NCBI GenBank assembly: GCA_910589305.1
Contig: CAJUTV010000018.1
Coordinates: 1 to 45,421 of the forward strand
DNA from: an uncultured Lachnospira sp.
GTDB lineage: Bacteria; Bacillota; Clostridia; Lachnospirales; Lachnospiraceae
Direction of reading: 5' to 3'
DNA length: 45,421 bases
Below the pieces are notes generated by a model. It did not search any database. It saw only the letters and a program-made list of their open reading frames with translations, and had not been told where the DNA came from. Both the position numbers and the translations under genes were made by a program. This document shows, in pieces, positions 9,628 to 18,271 of this stretch (the first letter of the stretch is position 1; every line of letters begins with the position of its first letter).

Positions 9628-10053
9628 TTTTGCTTCGTCTATCTTATCATTAAACGAAACATTAAACCCTTGAAATCCTTGAACAAAAGCTGCCAGTTCA
9701 TTATATTCACCAGGGTCATCAACCATAGCAAGTAAAAGGTCTTCTGGTGTATTCACACCATATGAATCCTGCAATTCGGCATCGTATAAGTCTGGCATAA
9801 CCACAGAAGCTGTAATCATCTTTTGTATATATTTTCCAGACTGTACTTTTGGACGGAACATATTTGGCTTACCAGTAATTGGAATATCAATTGTACAATC
9901 ATCTCTTAACGATTCATTTTCTTTGGAAGTAATATGTCTAAACTCCCATTCAAGCGGCTTACCATTTTCATCACAAAGCGATTTTGTAGCCGCATACATT
10001 TCATTCTTTTTCTCTGTTTTATTCGCCTTCATAAACTTACTAAATTTTGACAT
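9622..10053 (-). CDS. XkdN-like tail assembly chaperone (zero-frame product)
   Basis: 143 residues, MSKFSKFMKANKTEKKNEMYAAT at the start, corresponding to the XkdN/TAC family that binds the tape measure protein during tail assembly. It lies between the tube and tape-measure genes, the invariant place for this pair. The frame stops with TAA at 9622-9624 immediately after the heptamer A AAA AAC (9625-9631), so a longer frameshifted product is expected (see the separate entry). Confidence 0.88.
   Translation of the reverse strand: MSKFSKFMKANKTEKKNEMYAATKSLCDENGKPLEWEFRHITSKENESLRDDCTIDIPITGKPNMFRPKVQSGKYIQKMITASVVMPDLYDAELQDSYGVNTPEDLLLAMVDDPGEYNELAAFVQGFQGFNVSFNDKIDEAKN
9625..9631 (-). other. 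Programmed -1 frameshift site, A AAA AAC
   Basis: Zero-frame codons GCA AAA AAC TAA contain a canonical X XXY YYZ heptamer with the zero-frame stop directly behind it. The -1 frame continues for 66 codons to the tape-measure gene. A GGAGGGG lies 9 bases downstream. Position in the tail-chaperone gene fits the conserved frameshift of tailed phages. Confidence 0.8.
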
Positions 10054-10078
10054 TTTTCTATTCTCCTTTAATTTTTTA

Positions 10079-10561
10079 TTAATTTGTTAAAAATCCATCT
10101 AATGTTTTAAATGATTCTGGCATATCCCAGCTTTCAAATGTTCCTGAAAGTTCTTCATCTAAAAGGTCTTCACCTGCCTGAAACTTCGCAAGGATAAAAT
10201 TATCGCACAGACAACCTCTATGAATAATAGTCTGTCTGCCTACTGCACTAGTAGGGTCTTCATTACTTACTTGAATATCAAAGTAAGGAAGAACACCTGT
10301 TTTTTGATAAGCATCCGCCATTTGTCTAAAATGAGACTGATTATAATGTGCTGTACCGCTCCATGTACCTTTTCCACCTGCTGCTTTATGTCCCATACCG
10401 ACCTTGCCTAAAATAGGTACATCCGCAATATTTACTTCCCATTTACTTTCAAATTCTGTAAGGGACATAAAATTATAACGTCTTCCTTCAATGGTGACAT
10501 AACATTCTGCAAGACTGCCGTAAACTGCATCGGCTGCATTCATCATTATATTATTTCCCAT
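10079..10561 (-). CDS. Tail tube protein (XkdM-like, DUF2001)
   Basis: 160 residues. GSLAECYVTIEGRRYNFMSL near the N-terminus and a central GTWSGTAHYNQSHFRQM match the XkdM-type tail core protein that polymerises as the inner tube of the contractile tail. It follows the sheath gene by 21 bases and precedes the chaperone by 25 bases. Confidence 0.92.
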   Translation of the reverse strand: MGNNIMMNAADAVYGSLAECYVTIEGRRYNFMSLTEFESKWEVNIADVPILGKVGMGHKAAGGKGTWSGTAHYNQSHFRQMADAYQKTGVLPYFDIQVSNEDPTSAVGRQTIIHRGCLCDNFILAKFQAGEDLLDEELSGTFESWDMPESFKTLDGFLTN

Positions 10562-10582
10562 AATACTCTTTCACTCCTTTCC

Positions 10583-11890
10583 TTATACTACTGTACAAAC
10601 CATATACAACTTACTCAAAGCATTTATTACTGTTACAGAATCACTTATTACAACACTCTTTTTTGTGCTGCCTGCTTCTACTGTTACATCCGAATCTTCA
10701 AATGCTTCAATAGCACGTATTTTTTCAAGTTGACGATGATGTGCCACAATATCAGACCAAAGAGAAATTCTCCCTGCTGCATCGTTAGGAACAACACCCA
10801 AATACTTTGTATTAAACAAAACGGCAATATCATTTGCAATCTGGTCAATAACACGCACCGTCTGATTATCTTTAAAAATATCGCCCTCTGTATCTGACGT
10901 TGTAATCATCGTATTAATATCTTCCAATACACGAATATCTGAACCAACTTTGTGAAGTATAAACTCTCCTGCTTTAATTGCTTTCTTTAATTCTGTTTGT
11001 GTATAATTAGCGTCAATCGTAAATTCACCATCATACTTCTTATTTTGATTACTCTTGTTTACTTCACACCCAGCAGAAATGCCTGTTATCCAATAAACAA
11101 GACTTGCTACACTCCAACCTTCATCAAGAACCTTATTTTTGACACTGATTGTTCCATAATAATCGGCTATTTTATTATAAAGTACAAGCTGGAACTTAAT
11201 TCCCATCTCATCACGTAAGCGTTTAACAAAAGCAGCATATAAACTTTTTGTCGTTTCATCTGTTACGACAACGCCCATTGTGTTATAGGTATATGATTCT
11301 ATTTTTTCAAGATAAGCCTGATGTGCTTCACCTTCAACCGTTCCATTTGTGCCGCCCTGAAGCGGAGTTGCCGCTGTAACTGCTAATGTTATGTCTGATT
11401 TCCACTTTACAAACTTATTTGCAATCAGCTCACTTGCTGCCGTAACTGTTTGCTCATCAACAACTACCGTTTCAAGTATGGTCCTTACATCAAACAATGT
11501 TTCATCATCTGTATTTTGCTGAATAACAATTTTTAAATCATTGCCTCGTACTCCACTATAAAGAGCTTCTGCAAAATCATTGTTTGCTTTTTGTCCTCCA
11601 GATGTCAGTTTATATACATAAAGTGTTTGGATATTTAAAAACAAATCCCGAAGCCCTTTGAGTTTACTATGTGTATAATCATATCCAAAGACTTCTAAAC
11701 TGTTCTTTTTAAACTCTTCATTTGTCACCTTAAAAATTTCCCCATCAACTCCCCAATCTAATTCAAGAGGCATTGTAGCAATGCCTCTATCAGAAAGTGC
11801 AGCATTTGCGGAAGCTGCTGAAATAAAATTAATATATGCACCTGGCAATTCTTTATTTTGCGTAACAAAAGTTCCACCGCCTAAAGCCAT
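10583..11890 (-). CDS. Tail sheath protein (XkdK-like)
   Basis: 435 residues. It begins MALGGGTFVTQNKELPGAYINF, the usual start of Gram-positive sheath proteins, and ends with the conserved C-terminal domain (VTVEAGSTKKSVVISDSVTV). Contraction of the sheath drives the tube through the cell wall, so this is the main evidence for a myovirus-type tail. It directly follows the 74-residue gene. Confidence 0.94.
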   Translation of the reverse strand: MALGGGTFVTQNKELPGAYINFISAASANAALSDRGIATMPLELDWGVDGEIFKVTNEEFKKNSLEVFGYDYTHSKLKGLRDLFLNIQTLYVYKLTSGGQKANNDFAEALYSGVRGNDLKIVIQQNTDDETLFDVRTILETVVVDEQTVTAASELIANKFVKWKSDITLAVTAATPLQGGTNGTVEGEAHQAYLEKIESYTYNTMGVVVTDETTKSLYAAFVKRLRDEMGIKFQLVLYNKIADYYGTISVKNKVLDEGWSVASLVYWITGISAGCEVNKSNQNKKYDGEFTIDANYTQTELKKAIKAGEFILHKVGSDIRVLEDINTMITTSDTEGDIFKDNQTVRVIDQIANDIAVLFNTKYLGVVPNDAAGRISLWSDIVAHHRQLEKIRAIEAFEDSDVTVEAGSTKKSVVISDSVTVINALSKLYMVCTVV

Positions 11891-12115
11891 TTATTTCACC
11901 TCACCTTTCATATAATTTTCAATTTTTTGTTGTACCTCTTTTATTGTATATTGTTTTCCTTGTACAAGAAGAGCGTCTACTATATCCTTTCTGTTTTCAA
12001 AACATTTAGCAGCAAGCAATTGTTCTTTTGAAAATTTACTTTCTTTTGAAAATTTATTTTCTTTATTGTCAACATTTTTAGGAGTTGCTGACTCTTGAAT
12101 TTTATTTTCCTGCAC
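11891..12115 (-). CDS. Small phage protein between tail terminator and sheath
   Basis: 74 residues, strongly charged, with KFSKE repeated twice and then QLLAAKCFENRKDIVDALL and YTIKEVQQKIENYMKG. Proteins of this shape are common just upstream of sheath genes in clostridial prophages, but no function is assigned. Its stop is adjacent to the sheath start, so it belongs to the tail operon. Confidence 0.75.
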   Translation of the reverse strand: MQENKIQESATPKNVDNKENKFSKESKFSKEQLLAAKCFENRKDIVDALLVQGKQYTIKEVQQKIENYMKGEVK

Positions 12116-12122
12116 TATTTTA

Positions 12123-12566
12123 TTACCTACCTTTCACTGAAACTTCTTCTTCCATGTCTTCCATCGTTGGAAGGACATTTCTCTGTTTATAAACAAATAC
12201 ATCATAATTTACAAAAAAGTGTAAAACTCCATCTATTATTTCATAAGACATCTGTGTGCCTCTTATCAAATCATTTTTTACTGCCAATTGTTCAAGACAT
12301 AAAAAAAGACGACTGGCAACTACATGACATTCCTCATTCACTTTTGAATTATTTTCTGGAAAGTAGTGAACACAAAATTGATTTTTCCTGAAATACCGCT
12401 TACCAAGAAATAACTTGCTTGTTGGATTCAAACACGCAATAAAAAAGCAGGGTTCTTTTAAATCCTGCTTGATTTGTTCTATATAGATTTCATATTCTTT
12501 TTCATTAAATTCAGTATTTAAAGCAATACTAATTGATTTCAGTATCAAATTTATCATTTCATACAT
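12123..12566 (-). CDS. Tail terminator-like protein (DUF6838-like)
   Basis: 147 residues. YEIYIEQIKQDLKEPCFFI followed by FLGKRYFRKNQFCVHYFP is typical of the small DUF6838/tail-terminator family found in clostridial phages between the gp10-like protein and the sheath. By position it would cap the tail tube at the head joint. It overlaps the upstream gp10-like gene by 13 bases. Confidence 0.78.
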   Translation of the reverse strand: MYEMINLILKSISIALNTEFNEKEYEIYIEQIKQDLKEPCFFIACLNPTSKLFLGKRYFRKNQFCVHYFPENNSKVNEECHVVASRLFLCLEQLAVKNDLIRGTQMSYEIIDGVLHFFVNYDVFVYKQRNVLPTMEDMEEEVSVKGR

Positions 12567-13051
12567 TCCTCTAAATATTTTCTAAGCTTGTTTTCAAGTA
12601 CTTTGGGGGCAATTGTTTGTAATTCTTGTTCAGATATAGTCATCATAAAATGACCTTCAACCCAACCTTTATGATTAGGGGTTCTGTGACCATATTCAAC
12701 ATAGGAGGCATATTCTACTGGATTTATAATATCAATATTATATACACCACCTTCTTTTTTAATTTCCCCAATTGTCCACCCTCTTCTTAAAGTACCACCC
12801 ATCTTGCCAGATGGATTTATTTTTTTCTTATAGGTATCACCCTTTTTATATTTTTTAGAATCCCTTTTTGCTACAACTTCAACTTCCCTAGAGTAATCGC
12901 CTACTGGTGTACGTCTTACAACTTTAGCAAGCAGTCTAGCCGCTAGTTCCTTTGCACAGGATTCTACAAAATCATTATAATTTTTCATCTTGTTTAATTC
13001 TTCTTGCAGCTTTTTAAATCCTTGAATATCAACACTTCCATATTTCTCCAT
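12554..13051 (-). CDS. HK97 gp10-like head-tail joining protein (XkdI)
   Basis: 165 residues. The VVRRTPVGDYSREVEVV segment and the C-terminal VEYASYVEYGHRTPNHKGWV are hallmarks of the HK97 gp10/XkdI family, which acts at the head-tail interface. One base separates it from the upstream closure protein. Confidence 0.9.
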   Translation of the reverse strand: MEKYGSVDIQGFKKLQEELNKMKNYNDFVESCAKELAARLLAKVVRRTPVGDYSREVEVVAKRDSKKYKKGDTYKKKINPSGKMGGTLRRGWTIGEIKKEGGVYNIDIINPVEYASYVEYGHRTPNHKGWVEGHFMMTISEQELQTIAPKVLENKLRKYLEECMK

Positions 13052-13435
13052 CTATGCCCACTCCGTAAAAAGTTCAAGAATAATCTGCTGATGTGTATCA
13101 TACACTGCTGGCACACCGCTGCATGTATAACTTGTTGTAATTCCAGCTTGTGTTACTATTATTTTTGAATTTGGGTTAATTATAATATCTGGCGATATAA
13201 ATAACTCAATCGTTTGTGTTATGGCTGCTGCCGATTCGCCTTGTTTTGCAGTTGATAAATTTTTAAATGACAATTTACAAGGCTGATTTTCTAAAATAAC
13301 ATTATCTTCAAAATAGGTTAATTTTGATTGTTCGTTTTTTATCTTTTGATGTTCTATAATCGTTGCAACACCATCATAAGTACTCTCAATCGCTTGTCTT
13401 GCTGCCTTTCTTGCTGCACAAATTGCCTCTACCAT
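13052..13435 (-). CDS. Head closure / minor head-tail protein (XkdH-like)
   Basis: 127 residues, mostly predicted beta strands (NQPCKLSFKNLSTAKQGE, TQTIELFISPDI). Its position between the connector and gp10-like genes matches XkdH of PBSX or SPP1 gp16-type head closure. The family call rests mainly on order and size. It overlaps the connector gene by 7 bases. Confidence 0.72.
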   Translation of the reverse strand: MVEAICAARKAARQAIESTYDGVATIIEHQKIKNEQSKLTYFEDNVILENQPCKLSFKNLSTAKQGESAAAITQTIELFISPDIIINPNSKIIVTQAGITTSYTCSGVPAVYDTHQQIILELFTEWA

Positions 13436-13824
13436 CGTATTCTCCTAAAGGAATGCAATTCCGTTTTTCCATCATTTAAAAGATAATTAATAAAAGCATT
13501 TAACCGTTGTTCTGGAGTCATACTTCCATCCCCCACTGCAAAGACTGTATTTGTATCTCCTGTTTGAATTTGTTTCACTGCATAAACTAAATCAAAATGT
13601 TCAAGATCATCTGGCTGAAATGTTTTCTTTGCCTGTAAAAATTCACCTGCTGCCATGTCCACTGCAATATACTCAAGTTCTTCTGGTACTTCTTTCCAGT
13701 TGATTTCATTCTTAATTGAATTACGTACCTTTTCAATGCAAAAAGTCAAGGAAAATTCATCATCTTCCTTGACCTCATAACTAAATGACCTTAATCTTTC
13801 TTTTAAAGAATTGATATCAAATAT
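13429..13824 (-). CDS. Head-tail connector protein (XkdG/gp6-like), probable ATA start
   Basis: The conserved protein reads FDINSLKERLRSFSYEV..DD.FSL then FCIEKVRNSIKNEINW, EYIAVDMAAGEFL and GDGSMTPEQRLNAFI, typical of short connectors. No ATG, GTG or TTG lies at the expected N-terminus; only a TTG 25 codons inside (13749) is available, and it would remove the first helix. An ATA at 13824 sits 6 bases after GGTGA of a good ribosome site. Translation may start at this AUA, or the gene may have lost its ATG. Confidence 0.78.
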   Translation of the reverse strand: MFDINSLKERLRSFSYEVKEDDEFSLTFCIEKVRNSIKNEINWKEVPEELEYIAVDMAAGEFLQAKKTFQPDDLEHFDLVYAVKQIQTGDTNTVFAVGDGSMTPEQRLNAFINYLLNDGKTELHSFRRIRW

Positions 13825-13844
13825 TACAAATCACCTACCTTTAA

Positions 13845-15068
13845 TTATCCTCTTGAAATAATACGAGCAATCGGAATTGCCTTATGGTTAATATAGCTAC
13901 GTTCTTTTTCCGTTTTTTCACCTGAATGTACCAACGACCAATTATCACCATTTTTCAGCTCTGCGTCCGTAGGTGAAAGACTTGCCTGTGATTTCTTCTC
14001 ATAAGAAATTCCAAAAGGTGAAAACACTTTACGTTGTCTGCTATAAAGAGTATCTTCACCGCCATTCTTTGAAGGATTGCGGTTCATTTCATAAGACACT
14101 TTTACGCCTAAATCCTCATAAGAAAATGACCCATTTCCAAGAACAAATGTGGTATATTCTGTAAAATCATCTACAAATACAACATAATCCCCAACTGCTG
14201 GTGTTCCATAATCATCTGCAACAGGAGTAACAGCTGTAAGTTTAATCTGTTTTGTCATTGCTGTTGCACTGTCATCGACAATTTCTAAAGCACCCTCATC
14301 TGTGGCTTTTGCTTTGATATAAAAACCTTCCTGTGCAACCGTAGGCATATCATCATCAATCACTACTAATTTGCCATTCCAAGTATACAAATCAAGTTCT
14401 CTTTGAATACCTTGTGCATCTGTATATTTTAAATGTGCGACAAGATTCAGATTTTCAAGATTTGTTGCAACATCACTGTGCATAAATACTAATGTAAATT
14501 TTTTCTTATTTGCACCACACGCTTTATTTGTTGCGCTGTTTAATGTCGTTGCTGACATTTTACCATCAATCTTTTTAGTCACATCATATGTGTGATTGTT
14601 GACAAATTCAAGATTCTTTGTTCCAGTCATAGCAAATAATCCCTGTAAGATTGCAATAATTGTATCTTGGTCAACTCCATCCCAGTATTCGCCAACTTGG
14701 TCAGCTATATTTTGCATAAAGTCTACACCGCCAGTAATATCATAACTAAAATCTTTTTCAACCCAAGCCTTTGCACGACCAATAGCAACAATCCCCTGTT
14801 CAAAGGTCTTTGTACTTGTTGCAGTAATATCGGTCTGTCCATCATAATTGACAGCGTCTCCATCTAATAAACCACGCATTGCAATACGTGCATAACCTGT
14901 TCCGCCCTGACTGCCTCCTAATGTTGCCTTAATATCAGGATTGCCCGCTAGTGCTTTTGATTTCTTAATTTCGTGCATATGAAGATTTGGAACTCTCCCA
15001 ACCATATATTTAAAAGCCTGCGGATTAAAACTCTTAGAATCAAACTTATCGTTTGGCATATATTTCAC
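13845..15068 (-). CDS. Major capsid protein
   Basis: 407 residues starting MKYMPNDKFDSKSFNPQAF, without a cleaved propeptide region that can be seen. GGVDFMQNIADQVGEYWDGV and a C-terminal VFSPFGISYEKKSQASLSP agree with the clostridial PBSX-like major coat family. It follows the scaffold gene by 30 bases, the standard order. Confidence 0.9.
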   Translation of the reverse strand: MKYMPNDKFDSKSFNPQAFKYMVGRVPNLHMHEIKKSKALAGNPDIKATLGGSQGGTGYARIAMRGLLDGDAVNYDGQTDITATSTKTFEQGIVAIGRAKAWVEKDFSYDITGGVDFMQNIADQVGEYWDGVDQDTIIAILQGLFAMTGTKNLEFVNNHTYDVTKKIDGKMSATTLNSATNKACGANKKKFTLVFMHSDVATNLENLNLVAHLKYTDAQGIQRELDLYTWNGKLVVIDDDMPTVAQEGFYIKAKATDEGALEIVDDSATAMTKQIKLTAVTPVADDYGTPAVGDYVVFVDDFTEYTTFVLGNGSFSYEDLGVKVSYEMNRNPSKNGGEDTLYSRQRKVFSPFGISYEKKSQASLSPTDAELKNGDNWSLVHSGEKTEKERSYINHKAIPIARIISRG

Positions 15069-15098
15069 CGAACCTTTCTTTTATTTTTTAATTTAAAA

Positions 15099-15719
15099 TT
15101 ATTCGCCTAATGTGTTGTCTGGATTTTCTGCTAAATAAGCACAAAGTTCATCATAATTCATCTTAGAAGTATCCACTTGTGTGCCTGGTTTTTGCTGTAC
15201 TGATACACCTGGCTGAAAACCCTTAAATGTTTGCTGTATCTGCTGTGCTGTCTCAAACAAGAACTTTGTATCATCAGCAGCAACCAACTTTTCAATCTGT
15301 TCCTGCAATCCTTTAACATTCCCTTCCTTGTCAAATTTAGCCTCGCTTAAATCAAGCAATGCCTTCACAGCTTTAACATTCTTTGCTTTTGCTCCAGTTA
15401 ATGCTTTTTCAACTGCAAAATCTACTTTTAGCTGATTCATTTCAGCTTCATGGCTTTCCTTTGCTTTGGTATTTTCGGCTTGCAAGTCCGCAATCTGCTT
15501 TGTCAAAGCCTCATTGTCGCCTGCTGATGTTTTTAGTGTCTCAAGCTGTTTGTCTCTGTCTGAAACTTGGTTTTTTAATCCATCATTTTCAGTCTGTAAA
15601 TTTTGAATTTGTGTTGAAGAAACAAATTTTTCATTTTTAATGTCATCTTCATTGATTTTTATAACGCTGTCAATCTGTTCTTTAGACAAGCCCAAATCCT
15701 CTAACTGCTTTTTTGTCAT
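15099..15719 (-). CDS. Capsid scaffold protein (phage minor structural GP20 family)
   Basis: 206 residues. MTKKQLEDLGLSKEQIDSVI followed by a long coiled coil (QTENDGLKNQVSDRDKQLET) and a small C-terminal domain is the GP20 scaffold pattern. It assembles inside the procapsid and leaves on maturation. GCGAGGTAAAACA precedes its ATG. Confidence 0.92.
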   Translation of the reverse strand: MTKKQLEDLGLSKEQIDSVIKINEDDIKNEKFVSSTQIQNLQTENDGLKNQVSDRDKQLETLKTSAGDNEALTKQIADLQAENTKAKESHEAEMNQLKVDFAVEKALTGAKAKNVKAVKALLDLSEAKFDKEGNVKGLQEQIEKLVAADDTKFLFETAQQIQQTFKGFQPGVSVQQKPGTQVDTSKMNYDELCAYLAENPDNTLGE

Positions 15720-15756
15720 TGTTTTACCTCGCTTTCAAATATATTTTTATAAAACA

Positions 15757-15784
15757 AAAGGACATCCGTTGGTGGATGCCCTTT
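15757..15784 (-). terminator. Rho-independent terminator/attenuator upstream of scaffold
   Basis: On the minus strand AAAGGGCATCC and GGATGTCCTTT pair fully with one G-U, around a 6-base loop, followed by TTTTGTTTT. It lies 38 bases before the scaffold start, inside the structural operon. It could reduce read-through from the minor head genes, or scaffold and capsid may have their own promoter. Confidence 0.75.
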
Positions 15785-15873
15785 GAATTATCGTTATTTT
15801 ATTATATTAATTTAAACTGCTCTCAAACTCCTTAACATCTTTCTGATATATTCAAACACAATAATCCTGTATA

Positions 15874-15978
15874 CTATATAATTGTCCCATCATGACATAA
15901 TACAAATACCACTGAATACTCATGTGTCAACATAAAATCGAAATCTGCTACACTTGGAGGCATACTGTTTATTTCCAT
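15874..15978 (-). CDS. Possible 34-residue protein
   Basis: A short frame MEINSMPPSVADFDFMLT..YSVVFVLCHDGTII begins 20 bases after the stop of the 51-residue gene. It has no clear ribosome site. The second ATG (residue 6) is also possible. It is listed because it continues the operon and looks protein-like, but it may be chance. Confidence 0.35.
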   Translation of the reverse strand: MEINSMPPSVADFDFMLTHEYSVVFVLCHDGTII

Positions 15979-15998
15979 TCAACAATGTTTTGAATGTG

Positions 15999-16154
15999 CT
16001 AATCGTTATATGGCAATTCTATTAATTCCATTTCCCAAGCAGGAGGTAGCCCCAACTTAAGTTTATTTTCTTCCACATCTTTCACAATAATATTAATCTG
16101 CTCTTGGGTATATCCCATCTCTTTTGCCTTTTCTAAAAATTCCTCTTTGCCCAT
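15999..16154 (-). CDS. Small phage protein overlapping the minor head gene
   Basis: 51 residues, MGKEEFLEKAKEMGYTQEQI then VEENKLKLGLPPAWEMELIE. The acidic, helical N-terminus and position directly behind the MuF gene (start inside its last 22 bases) suggest a co-translated partner. Downstream genes of MuF toxins can encode immunity proteins; whether this one does is unknown. A weak AAAGG lies 11 bases upstream. Confidence 0.6.
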   Translation of the reverse strand: MGKEEFLEKAKEMGYTQEQINIIVKDVEENKLKLGLPPAWEMELIELPYND

Positions 16155-18271
16155 TCCACATATAACCTTTCTATCGTTTCCCCTACTTCAACTGCAAGCG
16201 GTCTTGGTGAGGGGTTATTACAATATTCAGACCATGCCTCTGCAATCATTTCTGAATATTTGTTTCTATTTCCATTATTCCAAGCATATTCGGACAGGTC
16301 CTTTGTTAATTCTGATGCAGTTCGACCATTAAACAACTCTTGAATATTCTTTTGCTTACTTACACCAAGCCAGTCATCAAGTTGGTGACCAAATTCATGG
16401 TCAAAGGTTGCTTTGACAGTTGAACACCCTACAGGATGCCACTTCCTTTCCACCTGTTTAATTCCGCTCTGCAATGCCTTATCATAGTCTCCAAAATAGC
16501 CTTTGTTCAAACAAATTCCTTTGCAAATATCAAAAGGCGGTTTAGGTGACCAGCTAGATGCCATTTCAGTCTTTCCTACTGCCAAATGTTTCCTGATAAA
16601 ACTACTTGCTTGTTTATTTGCCCATTTTGTGCATTGTTCATCAGTCCAGCCATATATATTGTTTTCCTTTATCCACTTTAGCTGTCGATTAAACTCAATT
16701 TCTTTAACAATGGCATTTCTTTCATGAGATTCACCTACAAATTTAAAATTGATATCCACCAAATCTGGAAAAATTTGTTTCATGTTGGTCAATCCCTGAT
16801 TCCACTCATTTGCAGCTCTGATGTCAACACCTTTGTATTCTGCATTGATTCCAAGTACTTTTTTTGCATATTCATTTGCTTCTTTGATAGTATTTGCTGG
16901 TGTAAAATCAATACTGCCTTCTTTCAGCAGACGCATCCTTGCAGTAGCAAGTTCAGCTTTTACATCTGATAATTCAAAAGTCAGTTCCATCATTCTTTGC
17001 TGAACTCTTCCTATATTATCATACTGCATAAACTCTTTTTTCCATTCCTGCCAAGCCTGTTTTTCTTCCATAGTACTAAAATCATCCCTTGACATATAGA
17101 ACTTGTTGGTTATTTCTGCTAGTTCATTATATTCCGTTTGTAAAGAATTTAATTTCTGTTCAGCATTTGTAATTTCTTCCTTTATTGATAGTTTAGCATT
17201 TTTTTTGATTTCTTGCAAATCTGACTTGTCACCTTCTACAAAGGATTTTTGCCAATCCTTATATGTCATATTTCCTTGTATATAATAGGTCTTTCCATCT
17301 TCCCCTCTTGCTGCTCGTTCTCCTACTAAGTCAAATTCATCATCAAAATATGGTATTGTTGTGGTCCTGCAATTTACATGAAAAGGCGGAGCTGTAACAC
17401 CCACTTCCCATTGGGACATATTAAAATGCTGACCATCCATATTCCTACAGATATCCGAAGTATGCGAATCTAATGTTGCAACAATTTCATACTGTTCAAC
17501 GTCTAATTCTTTAAAACAATCCTTTTGCGCCGCTGAACTAAAAAAAGCCTCTTCTGTCATTACAAGTCTTCCAGCATTTGTTTTTGATACCTTCATTTTC
17601 CTTGCAATTTCATCAATGGCTTTTTGTGGGTCCCTTCCCAATATAATATTTTGAGTTAGAGTTGTATTCAATTCATTTACTAATTTTATCTTATTGGTCC
17701 ATATTCGGCTTGAAAAATCCTTTCCATCAGCCGCCCAAGGTTTATAAAGAACCTTTGAAATCTGTTTATCATCAAGTGTTGCAAAATTCCAAGCAACACC
17801 AACGCCTTTTTGAATTTCATAAGCTGTGTGATAATATCCACTGGTATAAATATCCCTCATTGCCCTATCAACACTATCAAGCTGATTATCAAAAAGAACT
17901 TCTAAAGACTGTTGTGTCTGAAGCTTTAGTGCTTCCAATCGTGATATATGATACCTTGCAGAAGCATTCTCAAGCTGTTTCATCCATTGTCCATTAACTG
18001 CATTTTCACGACCATATGTAATATATTGATTAATATCCCACTTTAGTTCTTCTAGCTGTCTATTGATTAACATGCTCTTTGCTTCCTGAATTGTAATACC
18101 ATTATTCGTAGCAAATTTGCCATACCAAGCATTTATTTGTGTTTCAAGCTGATGTTGTATCATACGATACTGTTTTTCAATATCTGCATAACATTGAAGC
18201 CCCATATTATGTTGTGATTCTTCTATTTGCTTAAATCGGTGCTGCCAATATTCTGATGACTTTTTAGACAC
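16133..18271 (-). CDS. Minor head protein, MuF domain with C-terminal zincin-like domain
   Basis: 712 residues from GTG 18271, with GGTGAGGA upstream. Residues about 185-315 form the MuF/SPP1 gp7 domain (TSDICRNMDGQHFNMSQWEV, APPFHVNCRTTTIPYF). A coiled coil (about 350-455) leads to a separate C-terminal domain with HEFGH at about 625-629 and EMIAEAWSEY near 674, a zinc-protease arrangement (HExxH plus a downstream Glu). MuF proteins occupy a few capsid copies near the portal, and their C-termini often carry polymorphic toxin domains. Here the domain could act on the host after injection or in capsid maturation; the role is inferred. Confidence 0.9.
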   Translation of the reverse strand: MSKKSSEYWQHRFKQIEESQHNMGLQCYADIEKQYRMIQHQLETQINAWYGKFATNNGITIQEAKSMLINRQLEELKWDINQYITYGRENAVNGQWMKQLENASARYHISRLEALKLQTQQSLEVLFDNQLDSVDRAMRDIYTSGYYHTAYEIQKGVGVAWNFATLDDKQISKVLYKPWAADGKDFSSRIWTNKIKLVNELNTTLTQNIILGRDPQKAIDEIARKMKVSKTNAGRLVMTEEAFFSSAAQKDCFKELDVEQYEIVATLDSHTSDICRNMDGQHFNMSQWEVGVTAPPFHVNCRTTTIPYFDDEFDLVGERAARGEDGKTYYIQGNMTYKDWQKSFVEGDKSDLQEIKKNAKLSIKEEITNAEQKLNSLQTEYNELAEITNKFYMSRDDFSTMEEKQAWQEWKKEFMQYDNIGRVQQRMMELTFELSDVKAELATARMRLLKEGSIDFTPANTIKEANEYAKKVLGINAEYKGVDIRAANEWNQGLTNMKQIFPDLVDINFKFVGESHERNAIVKEIEFNRQLKWIKENNIYGWTDEQCTKWANKQASSFIRKHLAVGKTEMASSWSPKPPFDICKGICLNKGYFGDYDKALQSGIKQVERKWHPVGCSTVKATFDHEFGHQLDDWLGVSKQKNIQELFNGRTASELTKDLSEYAWNNGNRNKYSEMIAEAWSEYCNNPSPRPLAVEVGETIERLYVEWAKRNF

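Noticed and set aside
12095..12391. 98-residue plus-strand frame opposite the tail terminator gene
   Set aside because: Antisense shadow of two conserved tail genes, without ribosome site or promoter.
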